Part shown: positions 24,593 to 32,080 of the stretch, piece by piece
Numbering within the stretch: the first letter of the stretch is position 1
How the letters are laid out: every line of letters starts with the position of its first letter
NCBI GenBank assembly: GCA_947502645.1
Contig: CANNAD010000001.1
Coordinates: forward strand, 1,270,750-1,334,749
Direction: 5' to 3'
DNA length: 64,000 nt
From: an uncultured Micrococcaceae bacterium
GTDB lineage: Bacteria; Actinomycetota; Actinomycetes; Actinomycetales; Micrococcaceae
Notes under the pieces: model-generated
What the model saw: only the letters and a program-made list of their open reading frames with translations
Database searches by the model: none
What the model was told of the DNA's origin: nothing
Translations under genes and position numbers: made by a program

Positions 24593-24867
24593 TGGATACC
24601 AACGCAGTACTGGACATAGGTCTGCAGGGACTCTGGGTCGCCGCGAAACTCGCCGCACCCGTCCTCGTGACGTCCCTCGTCGTCGGCTTCACCATCTCCC
24701 TGTTCCAATCCATCACGCAGATCCAGGAAGTAACACTGTCCTTCGTGCCCAAGGCCGCCGCCGTGGCGATCGCCCTGCTCATCTGCGGTCACTGGATGAT
24801 CTCAGAAATGGTCGCGTTCACACACGCCCTCTTCGACAAGATCCCCACGCTCCTCGGCGGAGGCTAG
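24592..24867 (+). CDS. fliQ: flagellar export gate protein FliQ
   Basis: 91-residue protein with two membrane helices. The conserved block PVLVTSLVVGFTISLFQSITQIQEVTLSFVPK is diagnostic for FliQ. The ATG shares a base with the fliP stop, and the stop is followed at one base by fliR. Confidence 0.95.
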   Translation: MDTNAVLDIGLQGLWVAAKLAAPVLVTSLVVGFTISLFQSITQIQEVTLSFVPKAAAVAIALLICGHWMISEMVAFTHALFDKIPTLLGGG

Positions 24868-24868
24868 G

Positions 24869-25618
24869 ATGCCCACCCAGGAGACCATCGAAGCCGTCAT
24901 GCTCGCAGGCGTGCGCATGGTCGCGTTCATCGTCGTCGCCCCACCCTTCTCCTACAGCGCCATTCCCGGACGGGTCAAAGCGATGCTGGCAATCGGGCTG
25001 GCGCTCGCCGTCGCGCCGCGCGTCACTGAAGGGTATGTTTCCCCGAGCACCGGCGAGTACGTCGTCCAGCTCGTGCTGGAACTGCTGACCGGCGCCGCCC
25101 TCGGGTTTCTGGTGCTGTTGGTGTTCTCGGCCATCCAGTCCGCCGGATACCTCATCGACCTGTTCGGTGGCTTCCAGCTGGCACAGTCCTTCGACCCCGG
25201 CATGCTGGTCAACGGTGCGCAGTTCACAAAACTATTCCAGATCACCGCGCTCGCACTGCTGTTCGCGTCCGACGGTTACCAGATGATCATCGCAGGGCTG
25301 TCCCGCACGTTCGAGGCCTTGCCTCTCGGAGGCGGCATCAACCTCGCTGACCCCGCGGAAGCCATGATCACCGGTGTCACCCAGATGTTCCTCGCCGCAG
25401 TCCAGATCGGGGGACCGCTCCTGGTGGTCCTGTTCCTGACCGACGTCGGGCTGGGCCTGCTGACCCGCGTCGCCCCGGCACTGAACGCGTTTGCCCTCGG
25501 CTTCCCCCTGAAAATCTTCGTCACGCTGATGCTCATCAGCGTGGTGTTCCTTGCACTTCCACGCATCGTTTCCTCCCTCACGGGGCAGGCACTGAAGCTC
25601 ATGACGGGAGCCAGCTGA
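24869..25618 (+). CDS. fliR: flagellar export gate protein FliR
   Basis: 249-residue polytopic membrane protein of the FliR family (RMVAFIVVAPPFSYSAIPGRVKAMLAIGLALAVAP, then LIDLFGGFQLAQSFDP and FALGFPLKIFVTLML). It completes the FliPQR export pore. It overlaps flhB by one base. Confidence 0.95.
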   Translation: MPTQETIEAVMLAGVRMVAFIVVAPPFSYSAIPGRVKAMLAIGLALAVAPRVTEGYVSPSTGEYVVQLVLELLTGAALGFLVLLVFSAIQSAGYLIDLFGGFQLAQSFDPGMLVNGAQFTKLFQITALALLFASDGYQMIIAGLSRTFEALPLGGGINLADPAEAMITGVTQMFLAAVQIGGPLLVVLFLTDVGLGLLTRVAPALNAFALGFPLKIFVTLMLISVVFLALPRIVSSLTGQALKLMTGAS

Positions 25619-26718
25619 TGTCAACGGACGCAGGTGAGCGCACAGAGGACGCCACACCGAAGCGGATGAAAGAAGTCCGCGAAAAGGGCGAACTCTCAAA
25701 ATCCGAGGACCTCGCGGCGTGGATCGGTGTCGGCGCGGCAGTAGCCATGCTGCCGTTGACCATCGCCCGCGCATCAGAATCGGGCACCGATCAGGTGTTC
25801 TCCTTCCGCGCGCTGATCGCCGACCCGGAACCGGAGCTGGCACAGCAAATGCTCGACGCCGCCCTCGGCTCCCTCGCCTATATCCTCGGCCCCTTTTTCA
25901 TCGTCGTACTTTTGGTCGTCATCGGTACCGCACTGATCCAGGGTGGCATCCACTTCAAGAAGTTCAAGGGCAAGTTTGAACAGTTCAATCTCGTCACGGG
26001 GGTCAAGCGGGTCTTTGGCACGCAAGCCCTCTGGCAGGGGGTCAAGGCACTCCTGAAGACGGCCGTCGTCGGCTTTGTCCTGGTGGTTGTGGTGCAGGCC
26101 CTGACTCCGGTGCTGATGTCCGCAGGCGGTCTGTCCGTCGCATCGCTGCTCGCTGCGGCCAAGGACGGCGCTGGATCCCTGCTTCAGTCCGCAGTCCTGG
26201 CAGGGCTCGTCCTTGCCGCCGCGGACATCCTCGTTGTCATGCGGCGCAACCGCAAACGCACCAAAATGACGTTGAAGGAAGTCAAGGACGAGAACAAGAA
26301 CTCCGAGGGCGATCCGCTAATCAAGGGGCAGCGGCGTTCACGCCAGCTCGCCATGAGCCGCAACCGCATGATCGCCGCAGTAGGAGATGCCGACGTCGTC
26401 ATGATCAACCCGACGCACGTCGCCGTCGCCCTCAAATACGAGCCGGGGCGTGCAGCACCGAAGGTCGTCGCCAAGGGCGCGGACCTCATTGCCACCCGCA
26501 TCCGTCAAGAGGCGGAGGACAAGGGCGTGCCCATGGTCACCGACATTCCGCTCGCACGCGCCCTGCATGCTGCCTGTGACATCGGACAGGAAATACCGAT
26601 GGAACTCTACAACGCCGTCGCACGCGTCCTCGCGTTTGTGATGGCCCTCAAATCCAGGGGCGCCGCGCGCGGCCACCTCACCATGCCGGAACCCGCGATG
26701 AACGCAGGAGACAACTGA
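25618..26718 (+). CDS. flhB: flagellar export switch protein FlhB
   Basis: 366-residue protein with four membrane segments and a cytoplasmic domain that cleaves itself at NPTH (residues 264-267), the switch from hook to filament export. The N terminus has the family's AGERTEDATPKRMKEVREKGEL start and the cytoplasmic part has DVVMINPTHVAVALKYEPG and AAPKVVAKGADLIATRIR. It is coupled to fliR and flhA by one-base overlaps. Confidence 0.96.
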   Translation: MSTDAGERTEDATPKRMKEVREKGELSKSEDLAAWIGVGAAVAMLPLTIARASESGTDQVFSFRALIADPEPELAQQMLDAALGSLAYILGPFFIVVLLVVIGTALIQGGIHFKKFKGKFEQFNLVTGVKRVFGTQALWQGVKALLKTAVVGFVLVVVVQALTPVLMSAGGLSVASLLAAAKDGAGSLLQSAVLAGLVLAAADILVVMRRNRKRTKMTLKEVKDENKNSEGDPLIKGQRRSRQLAMSRNRMIAAVGDADVVMINPTHVAVALKYEPGRAAPKVVAKGADLIATRIRQEAEDKGVPMVTDIPLARALHAACDIGQEIPMELYNAVARVLAFVMALKSRGAARGHLTMPEPAMNAGDN

Positions 26719-28769
26719 TGAACAACAATCTTGCGAAATTCGCGGTCCCGCTGGGCGTCGTCGGCATCATCATGCTGTTGGTGGTCCCGGTTCCCGTGGC
26801 ACTGCTGGACGTGCTGATCGTCGTCAACATCCTGCTGGCCCTGGTGATCCTGCTGACCTCCATGTTCGCCAAGCGTCCCCTGGACTTCTCGGTGTTCCCC
26901 TCGCTGCTGCTGGTGGCTACGCTCTTCCGCCTCGGCCTCAACGTTGCCTCCACCCGGCTGGTCCTCGGCGAGGGCTATGCCGGTCAGGTGATCGAAGCGT
27001 TCGGCCATGTGACCGTTGGTGGTTCGCTGATCATCGGCGCAGTGATCTTCCTGATCCTGATCGTCATCCAGTTCGTGGTGGTCACCAAGGGCGCCGAGCG
27101 CGTTGCAGAAGTTGGCGCCCGATTCACTCTGGATGCCATGCCCGGCAAGCAGATGGCTATCGACGCGGACCTCAACGCTGGGCTCATCACCGACGAGCAG
27201 GCCCGTCACCGCCGCGCGGAAGTATCCGCTGAAGCAGACTTCTACGGTGCCATGGACGGTGCGTCGAAGTTCGTGAAGGGTGACGCGATCGCGGGCCTGA
27301 TCATCATCATCATCAACCTCGTGGGCGGCATCGCCATCGGCATGCTGCAGAACGGCATGCCCGTTGGTGAAGCACTCAACACGTACGCGCTGCTCACCAT
27401 CGGTGACGGCCTGGTCACCCAGATTCCAGCCCTGCTCATGGCGGTTTCCACCGGCATGATCGTCACCCGCTCCAACGCGGAGTCCGACGTCGGCTCTGAA
27501 GCGTCATCACAGTTGGGGCAGTCGCGCACGGCACTGTTGATTTCCGGCTCCGCGGCGATTGCCATGGCACTGATTCCGGGGATGCCGAAGCTTCCATTCC
27601 TTGTGGTGGGGGCGGGCCTCCTGTTCGCGGCGCAACGCATCAAAGTGGGGGAGACGAAGGCTAAGGTTCAGGCTGCTTCGGATGAAGCGGCAACCCGGGC
27701 CAAGGAGTCCGGGGAAACTACCGAGGACCTCATTGAACAGATGCGGGTTCACACTCTGGAGATCATGCTCGCACCGGACCTGGTAGATGTTGTGTCGGGT
27801 GCCTCGGATGATCTCCTTGGCAGGGTCAAGGCGCTTCGTCGGAAGATTGCCATGGAACTGGGTATCGTCGTCCCCCCTGTGCGGACCCGCGACAGCCTCG
27901 ATCTTCCCTCCAGTACTTACGTTGTCCGAATTGCAGGGGTAGAGGCAGGGCGGGGCATGGCTCCCTCCGGCAAGGTCTTGGCACTCGGCGAGAACCTGGG
28001 TGCCCTTCCCGGGATCGAAACCGTGGAACCGGTCTTCGGCCTCGCCGGGAAATGGGTGCCAGCGGAGATGCGGCACAGCGCCGAGATGGCCGGCGCCACT
28101 GTTGTGGACCGTGTGTCGGTCCTGGTCACCCACTTGTCCTCGATCATCACCAATAACGCCGCCCGGCTGCTCAGCCGTGAAGACGTCCGGGTGCTGACCG
28201 AAGGTGTAAAGCAGGTCAACCCGTCCGCCGTCGAGGAACTCATTCCGTCCACGTTGACGCTGGCGGAAGTGCAGCGGGTGCTGCAGGGGCTGCTCAGCGA
28301 GCAGGTCTCGATCAACGACCTCTCCCGCATCTACGAGTCGCTCACATTGCGGGCCAAGGTGTCCACAGACCCTGAGGGGCTCATCGAAGCCGCACGCCAC
28401 GCGTTGGGGCCGGCCCTGACCGCACAGTACATCGAGAACAACCTCCTACGGGTCATCATGATCGACCCGTTGCTGGAGCAGTCCATGCTGGAAGCGCTTC
28501 GACCCTCCGAGCAGGGCACCCAGATCCTCCTGGACCCGGCACGCACCGAGGGCATCGTGAATTCGGCGCGGGACGCCGTCGCGCAGGCCGAAGCCCAAGG
28601 GTTTACGCCCGTGTTGGTCTGTGCTCCGGGGCTCCGCCCGGCGATCCGCCGGCTCGTCTCCATGCAAACCGGGGGACTAGCAGTGCTCTCGTATCAGGAA
28701 GTCACCTCGGCGAATGTGAATATCGAAACGGTAGGGGTGGTCCGCGGTGCGGAAACAATTGCGTCTTGA
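26718..28769 (+). CDS. flhA: flagellar export apparatus protein FlhA
   Basis: 683-residue membrane protein, normal length for the family. Eight membrane segments fill roughly the first 310 residues, with the FHIPEP motif region RPLDFSVFPSLLLVATLFRLGLNVASTR and DAMPGKQMAIDADLNAG. The cytoplasmic ring domain follows, ending with LVSMQTGGLAVLSYQEV. The last 23 bases overlap the start of the FlhF-like gene. Confidence 0.96.
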   Translation: MNNNLAKFAVPLGVVGIIMLLVVPVPVALLDVLIVVNILLALVILLTSMFAKRPLDFSVFPSLLLVATLFRLGLNVASTRLVLGEGYAGQVIEAFGHVTVGGSLIIGAVIFLILIVIQFVVVTKGAERVAEVGARFTLDAMPGKQMAIDADLNAGLITDEQARHRRAEVSAEADFYGAMDGASKFVKGDAIAGLIIIIINLVGGIAIGMLQNGMPVGEALNTYALLTIGDGLVTQIPALLMAVSTGMIVTRSNAESDVGSEASSQLGQSRTALLISGSAAIAMALIPGMPKLPFLVVGAGLLFAAQRIKVGETKAKVQAASDEAATRAKESGETTEDLIEQMRVHTLEIMLAPDLVDVVSGASDDLLGRVKALRRKIAMELGIVVPPVRTRDSLDLPSSTYVVRIAGVEAGRGMAPSGKVLALGENLGALPGIETVEPVFGLAGKWVPAEMRHSAEMAGATVVDRVSVLVTHLSSIITNNAARLLSREDVRVLTEGVKQVNPSAVEELIPSTLTLAEVQRVLQGLLSEQVSINDLSRIYESLTLRAKVSTDPEGLIEAARHALGPALTAQYIENNLLRVIMIDPLLEQSMLEALRPSEQGTQILLDPARTEGIVNSARDAVAQAEAQGFTPVLVCAPGLRPAIRRLVSMQTGGLAVLSYQEVTSANVNIETVGVVRGAETIAS

Positions 28770-29787
28770 GGCCGTATCCATTGAGGCGGTGCGAGCTGAG
28801 GTCGCCATGCTGTACGGGCCGAAGGCGCGTCTCGTTGCGGCTGAGAAGGTCACTGTCGGCGGGATTCGCGGGTTCTTTGCTCGCAGCCACTTTGAAGTGA
28901 GTATCGAATTGCCTTCCGAGCCGGACGACGTCGCCACTCACCGCATGCCTGCTCCTGGGCGGCGTGCCGGTCTCATGGCTTTGCTCGAGGATGCAGAACG
29001 GGATGAGGCCAGCTTCAATAAAGCTGTTGTTCCGCCTGCCCCGCCTGTTTCGACGGCGTCGGATGCTTTCGCTGTCCTCATGGATGACCTGACGTTCAAC
29101 GTCGCACCTCCGGAGGCGGCACCGCAGCCACCGTCAGTTCTCGCTGGGCCTGGTGATCTGGTCATCTGTGCGGGCCTTGGGTCTGATGCTGCCGAGGGTG
29201 CCCGCTTGTTGTCCTCTGCGGTTGGGGTTGGCGACATTTCGCGTGCGGGTACGTGGCCATCCGGTGACGGCGATGCGCGATCCACGAGCCGCCGCGTGGC
29301 GAACCGGCGGGAGGCCACGGAAGCGCGTGCGCACGGGGTTGAGAAGTCCGAGCCGGTCATCGTGGCCTTTGGGCTTGGGCCCGGAGTTGATGTTGCGGAG
29401 AGGGCTGTCAGGGTGGCTGGTCTTGCCCCTGATCAGGTGTGGCTCGTTGTCGACGCCGGTCGTAAATCGGAGGATACGCGTGCCTGGGTGGAGCTGATGT
29501 GCGCGGCTGTGCCCGTGGCTGGCCTGTTGGTTTGTGGGGCTGCGGCTACCGGAACCCCAGAGTCAGTGGATAATCTCGGTCTGCCAGTAGCGTGGGTGGA
29601 CGGCAAGCGAACCACCCGCACCGCCCCCTCACCAAATGGGACATCCCCCACCAATTGGGACATCCCTGCCGCTTTGGGACATCCCTCACCGTTTGGGGCA
29701 TCGGCGCCGAGTGCGTCAGCACCATTGGGGTCCTCGACGGCGCAGGCGCCGGGTCCCGTGCCTCGTCAGTGGCGTGGGATAGAGTGA
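28747..29787 (+). CDS. FlhF-like protein with degenerate GTPase motifs
   Basis: 346-residue protein starting at GTG 28747, overlapping flhA. The N-terminal 60 residues (AEVAMLYGPKARLVAAEKVTVGGIRGFFARSHFEVSIE) match the B domain of FlhF. The NG part keeps strand order (DLVICAGLGSDAAEGARLL, DQVWLVVDAG, LGLPVAWVDGKR), but the P-loop region around residues 140-152 lacks GxxxxGKT. It is therefore probably a non-GTPase relative that helps place flagella. The last 60 residues are Pro/Ser/Ala rich and encoded partly by a 19-bp tandem repeat. No flhG follows. Confidence 0.75.
   Translation: MRKQLRLEAVSIEAVRAEVAMLYGPKARLVAAEKVTVGGIRGFFARSHFEVSIELPSEPDDVATHRMPAPGRRAGLMALLEDAERDEASFNKAVVPPAPPVSTASDAFAVLMDDLTFNVAPPEAAPQPPSVLAGPGDLVICAGLGSDAAEGARLLSSAVGVGDISRAGTWPSGDGDARSTSRRVANRREATEARAHGVEKSEPVIVAFGLGPGVDVAERAVRVAGLAPDQVWLVVDAGRKSEDTRAWVELMCAAVPVAGLLVCGAAATGTPESVDNLGLPVAWVDGKRTTRTAPSPNGTSPTNWDIPAALGHPSPFGASAPSASAPLGSSTAQAPGPVPRQWRGIE
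29631..29706 (+). repeat. four tandem 19-bp repeats in the 3' end of the FlhF-like gene
   Basis: Four imperfect 19-bp units start at 29631, 29650, 29669 and 29688, with the core TTGGGACATCCC conserved in the middle units and drifting in the outer two. As 19 is not a multiple of three, each unit is read in a different frame, so the encoded peptide does not repeat. Confidence 0.85.
29780..29785 (+). promoter_or_regulatory. -10 hexamer for a leaderless csrA transcript
   Basis: TAGAGT ends six bases before the csrA GTG, the spacing that places transcription start at the start codon. No clear -35 is seen. This would give csrA a promoter separate from the flagellar operon. Confidence 0.5.
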
Positions 29788-29791
29788 ACCC

Positions 29792-30037
29792 GTGTTGGTT
29801 CTAACCCGAAAGCCCGGCGAGCAGATTCTCATTGGCGACGACATTGTTATTACAGTGCTCGATTCGCGTGGCGAGGGAGTCCGGATCGGTATTGATGCGC
29901 CCAAGGGTGTGAAAATCCATCGCGAGGAAGTGATTCGCGCGGTGACCGAGGCCAATCTGGCAGCATCAACAGCGGACGACGACGCCGAGGCCCGCATCAA
30001 GGCTATGCTCGGTCTGCCTGCTGACGGTGGTAAGTAA
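29792..30037 (+). CDS. csrA: translational regulator CsrA
   Basis: 81-residue RNA-binding protein. The core is canonical: MLVLTRKPGEQILIG at the N terminus with Leu4 and Arg6, and GVKIHREEV with Arg44, the residues that contact GGA loops. A tail of about 25 residues extends past the usual length. It starts at GTG 29792, close behind the FlhF-like stop, with no good SD. With fliW at the far end of the cluster and GGA hairpins before both flagellin genes, its likely target is flagellin mRNA. Confidence 0.95.
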   Translation: MLVLTRKPGEQILIGDDIVITVLDSRGEGVRIGIDAPKGVKIHREEVIRAVTEANLAASTADDDAEARIKAMLGLPADGGK

Positions 30038-30064
30038 CCCACCCCGCGCGTAACCCTTCGGCCG

Positions 30065-30108
30065 AGATCACCCTTTGTCGCCGAGGTCACCCCTGCAAAG
30101 GGTGATCT
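30065..30108. repeat. inverted repeat of the GATCACCCTTT family (right copy)
   Basis: Perfect 13-bp arms AGATCACCCTTTG (30065-30077) and its complement (30096-30108), with another GAGGTCACCCC between them. It is related in sequence to 635-706 at the other end of the flagellar cluster. It sits between csrA and the tRNA gene. Confidence 0.8.
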
Positions 30109-30165
30109 GCGCAGCAAGCCCTGATCTCGCCGGCGAAATGGGAACTGGGCGATTAAATAATTGAG

Positions 30166-30238
30166 GGCCTCCTGCCGGAATCGAACCGGCGACCTTCTCA
30201 TTACGAGTGAGACGCTCTACCAACTGAGCTAAGGAGGC
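30166..30238 (-). tRNA. tRNA-Thr (anticodon CGT)
   Basis: Minus-strand cloverleaf. Acceptor stem GCCTCCT pairs with AGGAGGC (30167-30173), D arm GCTC/GAGC, anticodon stem TCTCA/TGAGA with loop CTCGTAA (anticodon CGT, reads ACG), and T arm GCCGG-TTCGATT-CCGGC. CCA is not encoded. Its 3' end points toward the flagellar cluster. Confidence 0.95.
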
Positions 30239-30326
30239 CTGCAGCCAGGCGATGCTGGCGCAGGAACTTACTCTATCCGTTCCATTATGCACCGGTCAAA
30301 ACGCGCGAAGGCGGCGGCGTCGCCCC

Positions 30327-31097
30327 TTATCTGAGGTCCTCCGGCTTCGGCATGTCGACGGGGTTGCCCCAGTCGGAGTAGTTCTCTGTCCAGGTCATGA
30401 TGCGTTTAATGTATTTCCCGCTGGATTTCTCCTGGATCAACCGGAACTGTTCGTCCAGCCAGATGCTCTTCGCTGTGAGTGTGAGGTCCTCCAGCTCCTA
30501 GGGTGAGTCGCATCGGTATTCATAGCCTGTCTTTTCGGTTCCATCGGTGATTTCTGTCTTACCCATGCTGATCCACTGCGGGCAGCGATCCCTCTGCTTG
30601 GCCTCTGCGCTGGGAGTGTTCGCTTTCCTCATCGCGGCGACGGCTTCTGTCACCAGTTGCACGTCGGGATCCTGAGAATTGGGATCGGCCTGCACGCATT
30701 TACCATTGATGTTGGCATAGCCTGAATCTTTGGTGAGGAGGGTCTGCGGCTCATCAAACTGGCTATACAGCAACGTGTATTCAGGCACATACTCGAAGAT
30801 TGTCGTCGAGTCCGTGATGTCGTCTGAGACGAACTCGATCTTTCCGGACTTCCCCGCTCGCTCGGCATCTGCCAGACAGGTGCCTAGCACCTTGCCATCG
30901 GCCTTGACGTTCGCAGCGCGTTCCAACTTCTTGCAGGACTCAGGAATGGCCAGCGTGGATGTTGGGGTAGGCGATGAAGTCTCGTGGATATCACGCTCGC
31001 CGCCTGCATCAGCGACTCCGTCGCAACCGGTAAGTAGTAGAAACGCTCCAAGAACCAGGGCAGCACCGCGATAGCGCGGCAAGATTGTTGTGGTCAT
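30327..31097 (-). pseudogene. lipoprotein gene broken by an in-frame amber codon
   Basis: This is a paralogue of the adjacent lipoprotein at 31223-32017. The N terminus has a lipoprotein signal (ALVLGAFLLLTGC), then matching blocks such as LGTCLADAERAGKSGKIEFVS, TTIFEYVPEYTLL, LLTKDSGYANING and CPQWISMGKTEITDGTEKTGYEY. A TAG at 30498-30500 ends the frame after about 199 residues. The same frame then continues for 56 codons (ELEDLTLTAKSIWLDEQFRLI, NPVDMPKPEDLR) that align with the paralogue's C terminus, and the TAG sits where the paralogue has one histidine. One CAG-to-TAG change would explain it. Function unknown. Confidence 0.85.
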
Positions 31098-31160
31098 ACG
31101 AACACTCAGTCCCATAACGGGCGTTTGGACAAAGCCGACCACATGAACCTATGGATAACC

Positions 31161-31220
31161 ACAGCGCACCCCATCCTCCGGCACTGTGCCGTCGATGAAA
31201 TAGTCGTCGACGGCGTCGCC
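31161..31220 (-). pseudogene. C-terminal fragment of the TAP peptidase gene
   Basis: Read on the minus strand this encodes GDAVDDYFIDGTVPEDGVRC, 15 of 20 residues identical to the last 20 residues of the intact peptidase gene ending at 32081. It lies right after the second lipoprotein gene, in the place where the peptidase 3' end lies before that gene. It is best explained as a remnant of a tandem duplication. Confidence 0.8.
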
Positions 31221-31222
31221 CT

Positions 31223-32017
31223 CTATTTGAGGTCAGCCGGATTCGGTATGTCCACGGGTTCTCCCCATCCGGAGATCGTGGCCACGGATGGAGTGGTTAT
31301 ACCCATGGCCGAGCCTATACTCGTTTGGTGGATCATCCGATACTTGTCGTCGAGCCAGACATTCATGTCGGAAATTGTTACTCCCATGAGCTCGTGGGTC
31401 CCCTCGCACATGTACTGGTAGCCTTCAGGCTCCGTCCCGTCCTTGATGTCCGTTTTGCCCTTGCTGACCCACTGCGGGCACAGGGACATCGAACTTACGA
31501 GGGCCTCTACGGATGAAGATTGTTTCGCAAGTTTGATACCGGCTGTCACCATCTGTACGGACGGGTCTTCTGATGTGGGGTCGGCTTCTATCCAGCGGTT
31601 GCCAGCATAGGAGAATCCTGAATCTTTGGTCAGCAGGATGGAGGGTTTTCCGTCTGTGGTGCCGTAGGCCGTGTATTCGGGGACGTATTCGAACACGGTC
31701 GTGTTGGTTGGTAGGTCCGGTGAGGTGAGAACCATCGTGCCTGTTTTGGCGAGGCGCATGGCCTCAGCAATACAGGTACCGAGCACGGAGCCTTCAACGT
31801 TGACGTCTTTGTCTCTGTCGAGGTCTTTGCAGGAATCGGGATTAGACGCGGACTCAGCGGGCTTCTTGTCGGGTTTTTCCTGCTGTGCTTCCTTGGAATC
31901 CGGATTAGGGGCAGAGTCTGTGGATTCACCGGATCCGCCGGAGCAGCCAGTGAGGAGTAGCGCGGCTCCGAGAGCCAGGGCGGCGCTACGGCGCCACGTT
32001 CCGAGTGTGTTAGTCAT
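31223..32017 (-). CDS. lipoprotein of unknown function
   Basis: 264-residue predicted lipoprotein. The signal peptide SAALALGAALLLTGC has its lipid-modified Cys near residue 25, followed by a Ser/Asp/Lys-rich linker and a domain of about 200 residues with four further cysteines that could form disulfides. ATG 32017 gives the proper signal peptide; six extra residues from 32035 would not help. The intact paralogue of the broken gene next to it, it lies downstream of the TAP peptidase on the same strand. I do not recognise the domain. Confidence 0.8.
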   Translation of the reverse strand: MTNTLGTWRRSAALALGAALLLTGCSGGSGESTDSAPNPDSKEAQQEKPDKKPAESASNPDSCKDLDRDKDVNVEGSVLGTCIAEAMRLAKTGTMVLTSPDLPTNTTVFEYVPEYTAYGTTDGKPSILLTKDSGFSYAGNRWIEADPTSEDPSVQMVTAGIKLAKQSSSVEALVSSMSLCPQWVSKGKTDIKDGTEPEGYQYMCEGTHELMGVTISDMNVWLDDKYRMIHQTSIGSAMGITTPSVATISGWGEPVDIPNPADLK

Positions 32018-32031
32018 GAGAAAACTAAATC

Positions 32032-32049
32032 CCAAAACACGCGTTTTGG
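32032..32049. repeat. short inverted repeat upstream of the intact lipoprotein gene
   Basis: CCAAAAC (32032-32038) and GTTTTGG (32043-32049) around a 4-base loop. It could be a weak hairpin after the TAP gene or an operator. A decayed version is visible at the same place before the broken paralogue (near 31110-31128). Confidence 0.5.
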
Positions 32050-32080
32050 CAACGTGCTGAAAGCTACTTGGGAGTAACCT

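Noticed and set aside
29631..29706. CRISPR-like array
   Set aside because: The units are contiguous 19-bp tandem repeats with no spacers, and no cas gene is nearby.
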